Source of the DNA: Lantana camara
Taxonomy: Eukaryota > Streptophyta > Magnoliopsida > Lamiales > Verbenaceae
Direction: 5' to 3'
Length of the DNA: 64,000 nucleotides
Assembly (NCBI GenBank): GCA_037501455.1
Contig: CM074858.1
Span: 35,709,001 to 35,773,000, forward strand
Shown here: positions 34,990 through 46,377 of the stretch, piece after piece
Position numbering within the stretch: the first letter of the stretch is position 1
Layout: each line of letters begins with the position of its first letter
Program-made: the position numbers and the translations under genes
Notes under the pieces: model-generated
The model's database searches: none
What the model saw: only the letters and a program-made list of their open reading frames with translations
Told to the model about the DNA's origin: nothing

Positions 34990-35325
34990 AACCGACGGGA
35001 ATTCCCTCGGAATACCGTCGGAATAATTTACTCTTACTTTTTAAACTTTATAATTCGGAATCCCGTCGGAAATATTTAATTTTTATTTTTATATTTTATA
35101 TTTAAAAAAACCGACGGGATTTCCCTCGGAATCTCGTCGGAATTATTTAATATTGTTTTTAAATTTTTTATTTTAAAATAACCGACGGAATTCCGAGGGA
35201 AATTCCGTCGGAATTATTTAATATCTATTTTTTTAAAAAAAATTGAACCCCGTCGGAATGCCGTTGGAATTCCCTCGGAATTACTGAGGGAATTCCGACG
35301 GGAGGTTTCCCTCGGAATTTTCCAT
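34990..35325. repeat. right subterminal hairpin repeats of CACTA element
   Basis: Copies of the CCGACGGGA/TCCCGTCGG hairpin lie near 34990, 35110, 35181 and 35248, with partial copies around 35055 and 34905. They mirror the left subterminal block and are oriented toward the 3' terminus. Confidence 0.82.
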
Positions 35326-36730
35326 CGGATTTCGGCGAATTTCTTGTAGTGTTAGGTGTTAATGATAATTAGTTATATCTTTAATTATACTAATTAATTA
35401 CAATATTAATCGTTAACTTAGTTTCAATTTAAAAATATAATTTAAATTTGTTTAGTTAATTTGAAATGTTATGAATCGTTAATGCATTGTTTTTGAGTGA
35501 TTTAAACGAGCTTCGATCTTATATGATTTGATATCGAAAATTCATGAAAATTTAGTATGTTATAGATTTATGTGTTACGAACATGTTTATGTGCTCGTTT
35601 TATGTTTTCGACTTCGTTTGACGTGGTAACGAATTTATTTTAATTTGTGGAACCAAATCGAGGGCTAACGGGCAATTAGCGCACCCTTGGTTCCGTATGT
35701 GATATCTTGAGCTAGGAAACTCGGATTCGAGTTTCGTCAACTTCGCTGAACTCGTAACGAAAATTTGAGTTTAATAAACTTAGCCTCATATTTTTCTAAT
35801 ACCATTTGAACCCCCGAAATTCAACCGAAAAGTGTTACGTTCGTCAAAACTGCCACCTTTTACTAAAAGGGCCATAACTTTCTCAAACCTTGACCAAATT
35901 AACCATGGTTTGATGCTTTGGAATCTTAACTCAACCCTTTAACTGGACTTAATCATCCCAAACCGAGATAATCATCCTCACTTAGATAAAATCAACCAAA
36001 AACCTTCTGCCCTCCAGTTTTCCCGTAACCGTTGCCAACCTTGGAGATTCAAGGCTCAAATCTCCTCCAAACTTCATCCAATCCACAAGGTAAGCTTAGG
36101 GTTATATTATACATTCATTTTGAGTCATTTTTATCCATTCATCCCCAATTTTGAGTATGTTATCATGGGTTTTTGGTTGAGAGACGGAATAGTAGGTTAT
36201 ATGTACATATGTTGTTATCTCTCATTCCTTGATGATTTTGGTTGATTGAAAGCATGAATATGGTTACTTTAACTCCCTATTTGCATCCCTGGTAATGTAT
36301 TTTATGTTAGTTGAGAATTCTTTGAGAATCCATTAATGAACTTTAGAGAAATTGGTTGAAACTTGGAGTCTTTTTCCTCCCTCACGACATGAACTGCTGC
36401 TGCTGCATTTTAGGATTGAGTTGGTGTCAACTACTGCTCATTTTAGCCTTGTTTGTTGCACCTACATATCTGATCATGTTGCCTAAGGAATGGATTGGTT
36501 ATTGCTTTGTTTTCCTTCCGTTTATCCCCTGTTTTTGGGCCTGAAATGTTGCTGTCAGCTGCTGCTCTTTCTCCTTGCTGTATTCTTGTTCGTTCCAGTT
36601 AAATGGTGGAAGTTTTGGCCTAGTTTGTTGCTGCATTTAATGCCTTAATTTCTGCTACCTGCTGCTGTATGTTCATGCATTTGAAACAGGGGTTTAGCTT
36701 CGTTGGGTTGCAGCTTTGCGTCTGGAATGA

Positions 36731-36780
36731 ATCTCCCCGGCCGGGGAGATTTTAGGCATGAAATTGCCCGGCCGGGGAGA
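36731..36780 (+). repeat. palindrome cassette, family D type (CCCCGGCCGGGG)
   Basis: A perfect 20-bp palindrome with half-site ATCTCCCCGG (36731-36750) is followed 15 bp later by a second, nearly perfect copy GCCCGGCCGGGGAGA (36766-36780). It corresponds in place to the A, B, E and F cassettes. Confidence 0.8.
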
Positions 36781-36968
36781 CTTTATGCAGAAAGCTTTGC
36801 CCTACTGTTTCATTTCCTTCCTTTTTCCTCTTTAATTTGGTATATGTTTGATTGTTTTGGGGCTGCTTGGGTACGTGTATACAATTGTTAATAATTGCCT
36901 ACGTATATGTAAATTTCATTTACAATTCTTTAAGTGTTTGGCATGGTGTTATTCTTTTACTACCTTGT

Positions 36969-36969
<1 letters not shown>

Positions 36970-37002
<33 letters not shown>
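36970..37002. repeat. (AT)16 microsatellite with flanking GCATGCAT motifs
   Basis: A pure AT run is followed by repeated ATGCATG motifs up to about 37200. It gives spurious ORFs (runs of Y and I) on both strands. Confidence 0.9.
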
Positions 37003-37005
<3 letters not shown>

Positions 37006-39259
37006 TGAATGCAGGTGTGTGTTGTGTAAATATATATGCATGTTGTGCATGCATGAATGTACACATGCATGCATGGGTTTTATGTTGTAAGTGTACGTGC
37101 ATGTTTAAGTATAGATATATTACATGCATGTGTATGTTTGTTATTATATTGCCTGCATGAAATTAATATTTTGTAACATGTTATCTGCATGCATGGTATA
37201 ATGTACGTACACATTTATATATAGATATATGTTTGTATTATATTAAATATTATTTGATTTAATTGAATTATGGAAATTAAATTGTTATCTATTCCATGTT
37301 TCTTTCTAATTTCCAATTTTAAAGTGAATCTAATTATTTGCCTATTCTATAATTGTAAACATGTTATAGTAAGTGATATGACCGTTATTTGAATCCGTGG
37401 ATTGAATTGTTATGAAATGTGTAAGGATTGAACTTGAATGGATATGAACGCTTTCTTGAACGAATGAATGGCTCATTTATATGATTTAAATTCGTTAATC
37501 GTGCACATGAACGTGTTCATTACATAATATTATTTCTTATGCACTTATATCATGTTCATTGCATGTCGTGCGTCATATTTGTTTCATTTAGAGTCCTGAG
37601 ACTCACGAACACGTTACATTGTCTTTTGCACAGTTTTCTCCAGGGCGGAGATGCCGGGTTCATAGGACACTTTCGAGTCTCCTTTTTCTTCATGGTATTG
37701 TTCGGTAAGAGGCATACAGGTGGGTTTCTCCACTATTTAGATAAATGACCCTATATACCTTCAATGTGAAAAGTTTTTGGCTAAAATTTAGTGTGTATAT
37801 TTAGAGTCGTTTGAAGAGTAAATGATTTTAAAGTAAAGCCCCTCTTTTATGAACCTACCAAATGTTTTGGAGAGAATGAATGAATGAATACACAGAATGG
37901 GGCCCAGGGACTTGGTGTGAGTGGTGACCCGAGGAGGCATGGGCTGACGGTGAACCCTCACACTAGTCCCACCAATAAACGGCGTAACCGGACCTCATTA
38001 GGAGTTAGCGAGGAATGGACGTTGAGTGCCATCTGGGGAGTCATGTTCCCCTTTTGGTCAATGAATGGATGGTTCGGGCCGATCACCCGGCCATCACCCG
38101 AAAGAAGAAGGTGTAAATGTTCATGAATGTGCACAAAAAAATGTTATGCATGAATGAAAGAAAGAAAGAAAGAATGTTTAATGAACTACACGAGGTGTTG
38201 GTTGGAGATAGTGCACGCCTACTCGCCGGGCCACAAAAGACCTAAAGAATGAAATGAACGTTATAATCCCTTTTGATGACTTCTTTATTTTACCCACTTG
38301 GGAAAATGCTAAAAAACCTCATTTGGGATTATAACTTGCATGTGAATGTTAAATATTGTTGTATATGCTATTTATGCTTCATTTTATACCCACCAGTCTC
38401 GTATAGACTGAACCCGGATTGTTTTCAGTGTTCTTACGGGTTTGGAGTGCTAGGCGGGAAGTCTTGTTTGTTCTGTCGTTCGGATAGGTAGAGTCGGTCC
38501 ATGTGCATAATGAGTCATGATTTGTTTAAGCTATGGAGAATGTATGATTTGTATTGATCAGTACTATTATCTTGAATTCAGGATAAGCTTATTGGAATAG
38601 AAAGAATCTAGAATTGATGTTTTATGATTTTATTGAATTTCGGGATTAGGTATCTGTGCTAGTTGAACCCATTGCTCTTTGCTTATCTTGTTATATATGT
38701 ATGTACATTGCTTCCGCATTCGTGATGGTTTCGTTTTACTGTCTCTTTTGATTGTGAAAGTTAGTTCCCGCCTAGCTTAACGAGTGTGTATGTCCCCGTT
38801 CGCCGTGATCTAGCTCGGGTATGGATTGTCCATTTCATATTCGGGTCGGGTCTCGGTGCGGGGGATGTGGTACCTTGCGCTCGGGTGCTACATATAATAT
38901 ATCACGTTGATTTGATATGATTCGGGACAGGTTTCTAGGATAAGAATGAACCCGTTATGTACTTACGTATTTATGTTTTATGTTTGATTTACGGGATTAG
39001 GTATCTATGCTTGTTGAACCCGTCGCCTGTTTATATTTGAGATCTTGCATGATTGAATGTATTTGTGATCCTGTTGCTTCTGCATTTGATTTTGTAAACG
39101 TGGCGCACTCTGTTTTAGGGTCTGGACCACCTAGCCTAGGGGTGTGTTTTTATTTGTCTTCCGTTCGTCATGGCTTGGTGCGTGTGCGGAGTCCCCATTT
39201 CGTTACAAGTGTCGGGCTATGGTGCGGGGATGTGGTGCCCTTCGCTCCGGGGTGCTACA

Positions 39260-39905
39260 AACCACGTCTTTGTTCATTATAATTTGAGATTGCAAAATCG
39301 GTAAATTTTCTTTTTAATAAATTTAATACTTCATAATAATACCATGGACTAACATATTATGTTATTTACAGCGGCAAACAATCCAATAGAACTTATTATC
39401 CAATTGATATTGAATGTACTGACAAAGTGGATTTTTTGGGTTGTCGATGAGGATCCTATTGGAGAACTTGATGCTGATGAGATCGTAGAACTTCTTGAAG
39501 AAGATTTACCTACAAAGAACTCACTGCCATCTCGAGGTATTTCTTTGAAGTTCTACTTATTTCATTATTTGGATCGAAATGTACAAAAATTGCTACAAGT
39601 AATGCTTCTGTTTCTATTTCTTTTTTTGTTTCTATTACACAAAGCCTGAAAGCCATAGTTTTGTTATAAAAAGATAAGTAATGCTTCTGTTTCTATTCCT
39701 TTTTTTGTTTGTTTGAGTTATACAGTTATAGTTTTGCATAATTCTCATTATAAAACTTGGAAATGAATTAAGTGATCATCAAAATCAAAATGAGATGGAT
39801 GATGATGTTGATTTGTCAACATTTGTCGTAGAATCGAGTTCTAATGGAGATGAAGTGGCTCGGATGTTGAGAGGACAAAGAAATCACCTCGTTGATGAAG
39901 ATTGA
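39260..39905 (+). pseudogene. hAT transposase-type gene, C-terminal remnant
   Basis: Directly after the B LTR, 39260-39300 reads NHVFVHYNLRLQN and ends at a GTAAAT donor. HYNLRL-type sequence is characteristic of the end of plant hAT-family transposase-like proteins. After an intron, the exon from about 39372 to 39536 reads YYPIDIECTDKVDF in one frame and FWVVDEDPIGELDADEIVEL in another, so a one-base frameshift in the T run near 39433 breaks it. A last exon-like piece ends DEVARMLRGQRNHLVDED and TGA at 39903-39905. The bulk of the gene is not in the window because element B inserted here. Domain assignment is by motif memory. Confidence 0.7.
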
Positions 39906-40357
39906 AGATGACTACTTGCTATTAAAAATAACGTTTGGTTGTTTGTATTTGGTTATATTAGACACTTTTTGACTTAATTATGTTGGATTTAGTTATGTGG
40001 ATACACTTGTTGATGGATTTGATTGTTTCATTCTACTCTAATGTTGGTTTTAGTTATAAAATTGTGTTTTTAGACCACTTTCGTCGTTTGAAAATTTACT
40101 AATTTACATTTTATCAGAAAGATAATGAGTGTTGAAAGTTGTATAAAATTATATATATTTATGTATGTTTTTTAGTTCATTATATTATTATTAATTAATA
40201 TTTATAATATTATTTATATTTAGATAATTAAATATAATTATGACGTATTTATGACGTCAAACCGGTTCGACCGGTGGTCCGGCTGATCGAACCGGTCAAA
40301 CCAGTAACCAGTAAGGCCTCCGGTTTGACCTTCAATCCGGGTTTTAAAACACAGGTC
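39906..40357. other. AT-rich gap with ACCGGT-rich block
   Basis: 39906-40250 is AT-rich with no gene, presumably 3' flank of the hAT remnant. At 40255-40345 there is a cluster of ACCGGT/AACCGG motifs followed by GGTTTTAAAACAC. Such CCGGTT-rich segments recur in plant genomes. I cannot tie this one to a defined element. Confidence 0.4.
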
Positions 40358-42458
40358 CGAAAATCAGCATTCATCCAACTTCGGGCATACGCCATTTTCA
40401 CATCGCTTTGAACCACGATTCGAGTCCTATATCATTGGAAAGGCCTATTTGTATAGTTTCATACCCAACAAACGAAACTCCATCCCTACTTCTAGAACAC
40501 GAGATATACCCATTTTTCTACAGCTTGCGCGTTTCCAAAAACTGTCAGCTTTTGATAAACTTTGCCAAAACTTCTCTTCTTGTGTTCCTTTCAATTCCTT
40601 GACTTCCGTATGTTTTGTATTTGATCTCTTTTGCCTCAAAATTGTATCTATGTTAATAATATCTTTTTAAATAATGTGTTATGATATTTTTATTAATTTT
40701 ATGGCTTGATTTACGAAGTATAAATGTGACTTTCAGGTATGAACGCTTAAGTGCTACAATGTAACCTTGTTTGCAATTATCGCATTCGTTATGTGTTTAA
40801 TAAATTCCTTTCACTTCTAATTGATTCATATGCACTGTTACCATGTATTGTAATGTATTATGAATTGAATGACTGAATCGTTTATGTGTCTAAGTCGCAT
40901 TAATTGTGCACATGAACACAATCACATCAATTCAGGACATTTTATGATTTATTTCATATTGAATTATACCATGACACGTTGCACCACTTCATGAACATTG
41001 TCGTGCATCCTACTTTGTTTCATTTTGAGTCGTGTCTCATAGTTACACCGTGTCTTCTTTCTTGTACAGTGATCTCCTCGATGGAGACATTCGAGACTCG
41101 CGGTTCCTTTCTTGGTCCTTCTTGAACATGGAGGTGAGGGCTTTCTTTTATAATTGACCTATAACCTTGCAGGACCTAAATCTAGCCAAATGTTTTAAGT
41201 ACAAAAACAACCATTCTTTCTATACCAGGCATGCATCGAAAATATTTCATGAAAATGTGTAAGTGTTAACCCTTCACCTTTTTGTGAGGTCTTCTTATCG
41301 CCCCCGACTCTCCTTGCATTGGGTTAGCCGATGTGCATTCTCATGCTATTCTTAGGGCCCAAGGGCTTATATATTGAGCGAACTGGGGAGGTATCGGGCC
41401 GACGGTGACCTCTTGCACAAGTCCCACCTTTTTGGAACAACCCGGATATCCACCAGGAGGTTTGGTGGAAGATGGATTCCAGTCTGGGGAGTCATGAACC
41501 CACAGATCACCGTGACTTGGATTCCGAGGGTTAGCTACCTGGACCATCATCGGAGAAGGAGGTTAGTTTTGTACTTGTATTCACAATATTAATAATCATG
41601 TTCTTGTCTGCTTGACTTGAGTGCCTTGTTCTTGTCATGTTAATAAAGGAAAGAGGAGTCCAAGATGGAATAAATACCCATTTTCGCCGGGTCCCCAAAA
41701 ATGTAATACATAGATATCCTTAACCTCTGGCATGCCCCCAGTCCTAGTTCAGCACCAGAGTTCGTCGATCGTTAAGGTAAAATGGGCATCAACAGAGGGC
41801 CTACGGATATCGACACATGCATTGTATAAATTGTTTACCTGACTGCCTATTAGAAGGTGATTCTACCGGTACGTATTGATTTATCCCTAATTCCTGGTAA
41901 TTATTTTATTAACAAATATCGTACAGTGGAATCACTCCTGCTTGACTGCCTACGTCTATATATATATATATATATATGTGCGTATGTAGCCCCTTCACAC
42001 AGTGAATTGGCTGACCCCTCCCTCTCGTTCTTTTTATTTGTTGTCTTACAGGTTCAGTGGTCGTTAGGTGGGAGTCGGTCGAGTTCCTTTGTTTCGAGTC
42101 TTGGTCTTGTTCCCATTGAATTGTACTACACACATACTTCATGCAATGTATTGGGTCTAGCTGGCCATTTGTATCTATTGATTTACTGAACTAGGGACAG
42201 GTTTCTGGGGCCCTAGTTGAACCCGTTCTTACTTATTGTTGTGGATGATTTGTTCGGGACAGGTTTCTAGGACTTTAGTGGAACCCGTATTTAAATTCCT
42301 GCTTTGAATTGTATTTATATATTGGGTTGTGAATGCATAATTGCCTTACTTCCGCATCCTTGTTTCTGTTGAACTGTTGGTACAGGGTCTAGTCTCGCCT
42401 AACACAGGGTTTTTTTATCTTGTCTTCCGTTCGCTGTGAGTTTGGTTCATGTATGGAT

Positions 42459-44477
42459 TGTTAGGAATAGTTCCCTTAAAGCAATATTTATGGTTTACTA
42501 TTTCCTTGTAGAATCACAAACACTCTTTGAATAATAAACGAGATGATTTTGTTCATAGGCGATCACTTCTTTATGTGCTTATTTAAGTCTGCTTGGGATG
42601 ACTATGTTTTGCATGTTTTGAACTCCCCTAATCCGATGAGGCCGTTAAGAACTTTGTCCTTATGGGAACGGCACATGAAACAAGTTCTTAACTCCACAGG
42701 CGAGGATTAGAAACTTCTCCAAGTCGATGAGTCCGACAAACAGTAGGAGTGTCGACCGTGACTCCGTTGAGACTTGCCTATGTAATTATGTCCTTTTGAA
42801 GGATCATTGAGTTTACTGGAATGATAAGTGCATACGATGATGCGTTCATAATACATAAGGGTGATTGTTACAAGAACTTCATCACTGAGATGTTCCGCTT
42901 GAGAACATTCCTAAATGGGAAAGGAAGTCTCCTAAAAACTTCCAGATTAGAAAATATCTCACAGGTCAATGACGTGATTAATAATCCTTAGACTAGAGAT
43001 TCTGTAATGTCTCACATGAGCTAAGTCTGTAATCTTTGATATAGGCTCAAAAGCATGTCGCCATATAGACACCTGAACCATGACCTATGTTGGGATTACA
43101 CACGTGGCATATGTAGAATTAGTAGAATCGATAAAGGACCTACACTTGTTAAGAACAAGAATGGTCTCTTACTGATTGAGTTGTTCGTAGTCCATTAAAT
43201 ATTAAACCCTTGGCCAAGGTGGATGATACATCAAGACATCAAGAAAATGGGGTTTTCTTGGATTGAGATCCAAATGGATATGAAACGAAGTTAACTTTAA
43301 AGATCAAGAATATTAGGCTCTGAGAATATTCCCATACCTTAGTTCTTGATTGAGAGATGGAGTTATAGGAGGATCGTATTTCACTGATTTTCCTTGACTG
43401 AAAGGTTCTTCGATTCATTTTGTTATTCGGCTAGGGGTCACACACCCATTGCTAGATTACGGTAGTGTGACAGTGAAGTGATTAATTAATCATGGGAATT
43501 AATTAATTACTGTCACTGCTAATCGAATAATGAATCTAAAGGGTCACACACAAATGCCAGGATACTGGGGTTATGGTAGGATGTTAATTGGATTAAGGAA
43601 AGATCAAAATGTTGATCGGAAGAGGCCCACGATGACGTGGACCCGCCACGTGTCATGCACGGTATTGACTGCCACGTGTCACGTACACGTGGTCGACATG
43701 TGTCAATGACGTGGCCTCATTCCTGTGGTTTATTCCACACGCGAATTCATTTCTAGAATTAATTAATTAAATTGTAAATAATTAATTTTGGTTTTTTAAT
43801 TAATTATGAATTAATTTTTAAGACTATTCTCAAATTACTTAACCCAATAAATAATTAATTAGGAACTAAATTATTTATTGAATATTGACTTTTGACTTTA
43901 ATTGGTAAAGGTTGAAAAGTCAAGACTTCCTATTGTAGGAGAGAGAAGGCATCTCTTGCTAGACTTGGAGAATAAGTTAAGACCTTATTATTCCAATTAA
44001 ATTAATAATTAAATTAGTTAATTAGTGAGCAAGAAAACTAATCCCATTGGGTCTTGGAAACCCTAAGGGGTTCGAACCACCCCACTATAAATAAAGGGGT
44101 TGGGGCTTCTCTTATTCTTTAGACCAACGTTCATGAATCGTTAAGTTTTTGAGAAAAATAAAAGAAAAGTTTTCAAAGAAAATTATCCTAGCCAAACACA
44201 AGCCATAGAACTAGCATTCTCACTCGCTTGATTGTGTTTTAGGACTGGTATGGATACGCTTTGGCGGCTTCCCTACATTGGGATCTAATCGAAGCACGTT
44301 CGAGGGACATTCCGCTTCAAGGGTGTTCGATAGGCGGTATCGACATTACAAGAAAGCTTCAATTAAAGTGAGTTTCTTGAAACACCCTACGATAATATAC
44401 GAACATTGCATATCTTTTAGATCTACTTTTGAAAAAAATTTAAACTTCCATTGCGCATACTCTGCTGTTTTCCAACA
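42459..44477 (+). mobile_element. copia-type solo LTR
   Basis: This 2019-bp unit starts TGTTAGGAATAG and ends TTTTCCAACA. TGGAT is present on both sides (42454-42458 and 44478-44482). It split the A LTR segment TATGGATTTCCCATTTC. A TATA-like CTATAAATAAAG lies at 44085-44096. It shares its sequence with the copies at 44551-45635, 55380-57326 and, inverted, 19309-21162. No internal region is attached. Confidence 0.93.
43628..43710 (+). promoter_or_regulatory. G-box cluster in copia LTR
   Basis: Several GCCACGTGTCA and TACACGTGG motifs occur within about 80 bp, some 370 bp upstream of the TATA-like box at 44085. The related LTR copy has an equivalent cluster at 44763-44885. Confidence 0.65.
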
Positions 44478-44550
44478 TGGATTTCCCATTTCATGTGTAG
44501 ACCGGACTCATAGTTCGGGGGATGTGGTGCCCTATGTTCCGGGTGCTACA

Positions 44551-45635
44551 GAAATGTTCTCCGATTCATTTCCTTATTCAGCTAGCGGACACACACCCAT
44601 TGCTAGATTACGGTAGTGTGATCTGTGAGCTGATTAATTAATTATGAGAATTAATTAATTGGTGTCACTGCTAATCGAATAATGAACCTAAAGGGTCACA
44701 CACAAATGTCAGGTCACAAGGGTTCTGGTAGGATGTTAATTGGATTAACGAAGGATCAAATTATTGATGGAATTGGAGCCACGAACACGTGGATTATTGC
44801 CACGTGTTAAGCACACATGACTGCCATGTGTCACACAGCTTGCACGCCTGCCACGTGTCACGTACACGTGGCTGCACGTGTGGCTCCGAACGTGTGATTT
44901 AATTCATACGTGAATTCTTTTCTAGAATTAATTAATTAATTTTGGTCTTTTAATTAAATATGAATTAATTGTTAAGTCCATTCTCAAAATAATTAACCCA
45001 ATAAATAGTTATTTATGAATTAAATTATTTAATGAATAAATTGATTTTTGACTTTATATTAGATAAAGGTTGAAAAGTCAAATTTCCTATTGTAGGAGAG
45101 AGAAGGATCTCTTGCATTATCTTGGAGAATAACTTACGACCTTGTTTTCAATTAAAAGATAATAATTAAATTAGACAATTAGTGAACAAGAAATCAAAGC
45201 CTACTAGATTTGGGAACCCTAGGGGAGTACGAACCCCACTAGTATTTATACTAGTGGTGGTGCTTCTCTTACACTTTAAACCAACATTCTTGAAGCGTTA
45301 ATTATTTTTTAGAAAAAATCAAAAGAAAAGTTTTCAAAGTAAATCATAGCCAAAACACAAGCCACAGAACTAGCATTCTCAATAGCTTGATCATGATCTC
45401 GGACTGGTATGGATACGCTTTGGAGGATTGCCTACTTTGGGATCTAATCGAGGACCATTCGAGGGACAATCCGCACGAAGGGTGTTTGATAGACGGTATC
45501 AACAACACAAGAAAGCTTCTATCTTCGTAAGTTTCTTGAAACTCTTCGTAGATTCGAAACGAATATTGCAAGTTTAAGATTCGCTTTTGAAATTGTTTTA
45601 AAAATTCCTCTGTTCAAACTCTGTGTTTTCTAACA
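44551..45635 (+). mobile_element. copia LTR, 3' fragment
   Basis: This matches the second half of the LTR at 42459-44477, starting at its GAAAGGTTCTTCGATTCATT region (about 43400), and ends TTTTCTAACA at 45635. It carries its own G-box cluster (44763-44885). The family A fragment is joined directly to its left, so its 5' half is missing. No primer binding site follows. Confidence 0.82.
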
Positions 45636-45655
45636 ACTATTTCACTTGTTTAATA

Positions 45656-46377
45656 GATATGGAGGGAGATGCACGATATCAAGAGGGAAGAGTAGGGATT
45701 GATATGATCCAATATTTAGTAACTAGTTCAGACTCGTAGGGATCGCCGGAGCGGAGAAGGGAAAATTGGCAAGACCAGCCGAATGGGGGAAATTAAGAAG
45801 GTATGAGGTTGGAATTCGATTCAACAGTTTGATTCGAGCCAGCAAAATCAGAATCAGTCAGTGTCTTTTCCGCACGAGACAACGCGGCGGTGAAGTCATG
45901 TTGTAATTTCTGGACTGTCTGATTAAGTTGCTGCAAAACCTTATTATGGGAATCATCTGAACATCCAATTATTGTTGGAATTTCGTGAAACATGCTTCAC
46001 TAATGGAATCCGACATCGCTCACTCTCAATGACAACACCAGTGATAAGCCTAGTTATCTCAAGAGACTTTAAAGCAACCTCAAACTCGTAATAAAGATGG
46101 AAAAGAGGGAGATAATCCGATAAGACCAACCGGACGGGTGAAACTTAGGAGAGAAGAGATTGCAGAGATGTAGATTAGGAAATTGAGATTATTATTATTG
46201 ATACGTTTCTGATGCAACCCCTTACAATAAATAGAGAAGATTTCCTAACTTTAGGACTATCAAAGAAAAGATACGTAACTACTCAAAGACTATCTTTAAG
46301 TTACTAAATATTAAATCGTATCAATCCTATCCAATCCCTACTCTTCCCTCTTCATATCGTACATCTCCCTTCATATC
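45656..46377. mobile_element. inverted-repeat element, about 720 bp
   Basis: The left arm (45656 to about 45723, starting GATATGGAGGGAGATG) and the right arm (about 46300-46377) are inverted copies about 70 bp long with a few mismatches. Both contain GAGGGAAGAGTAGGGATTG. The interior includes a 66-codon minus-strand ORF (45793-45993, MFHEIPTIIG) with no recognised domain. Arms and size suggest a non-autonomous DNA element or fold-back element. The flanks, TAATA and ATTAA, give no clear target duplication. Confidence 0.6.

Larger units (their letters stand above)
30833..35351. mobile_element. non-autonomous CACTA (En/Spm) transposon with captured exons
   Basis: This 4519-bp element has terminal inverted repeats CACTACAAGAAATTC at both ends, with similarity extending to about 30 bp. 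TTA target duplications flank it (30830-30832 and 35352-35354). Three-base duplications and CACTA termini define the En/Spm superfamily. Subterminal regions hold repeated CCGACGGGA...TCCCGTCGG hairpins. There is no transposase, so it would be mobilised in trans. The middle contains exon-like segments on the minus strand with splice signals. It inserted in the D solo LTR, the youngest layer of that nest. Confidence 0.96.
30468..38892 (+). mobile_element. solo LTR of family D/E, interrupted by CACTA element
   Basis: It starts TGTAACACCCCGA and ends CTCGGGTGCTACA. The flanks are TACAA (30463-30467) and TATAA (38893-38897), a 5-bp duplication with one mismatch. Without the CACTA insertion it is about 3.9 kb and is collinear with the E LTR at 57327-61098. 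Recognisable parts are a donor-like ACAAGGTAAGC (near 36086), a palindrome pair (36731-36780), an exon-like cassette (37634-37719), a GGGGCCC block near 37899, a CAGTC...GACTG hairpin near 38396 and GCTAGGCGGGAA (38449-38460) with its perfect complement TTCCCGCCTAGC (38765-38776). Confidence 0.88.
27761..39259 (+). mobile_element. element B 3' LTR, interrupted by D solo LTR
   Basis: It starts TGTGACACCCCGA right after the polypurine tract and ends CGGGGTGCTACA at 39259. Removing the D solo LTR and its duplicated target (30468-38897) leaves about 3.07 kb. Recognisable parts are the palindrome cassette (28691-28785), (TA)14 at 28861-28888, a GGGCCCCGG block near 29770, the CAGTC...GACTGACCCC hairpin near 30278, a TTGCAG acceptor ending at 30327, GCTAGGCG (30346-30353) with CCACCTAGC (39127-39135), and two GGGA...GAACCCGT blocks after the insertion (about 38925 and 38992). 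The right flank AACCA (39260-39264) should be its target duplication. Confidence 0.88.
40358..44550 (+). mobile_element. family A LTR fragment, interrupted by copia solo LTR
   Basis: From 40358 the sequence is collinear with family A LTR positions from about 1328 onward. It contains the exon-like cassette (41070-41133), the GGGCCC block near 41356, an ACAGTGAATTGGCTGACCCC hairpin near 42000, GTTAGGTGGGA (42063-42073) with TCTCGCCTAAC (42393-42403) and two GGGACAGGTTTCT...GAACCCGT blocks. It is split at 42459-44477 by a copia LTR and ends GGGTGCTACA at 44550. The first 0.5-1 kb, including the palindrome cassette, is missing. Confidence 0.82.

Noticed and set aside
36852..37160. 102-codon ORF with runs of Y, I and C
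   Set aside because: It is translated from an (AT)n microsatellite and flanking LTR sequence. The opposite strand gives a similar artefact.
40255..40345. ACCGGT-rich block as a terminal inverted repeat of a DNA transposon
   Set aside because: No second arm or target duplication was found nearby, so it is listed only as a motif-rich interval.
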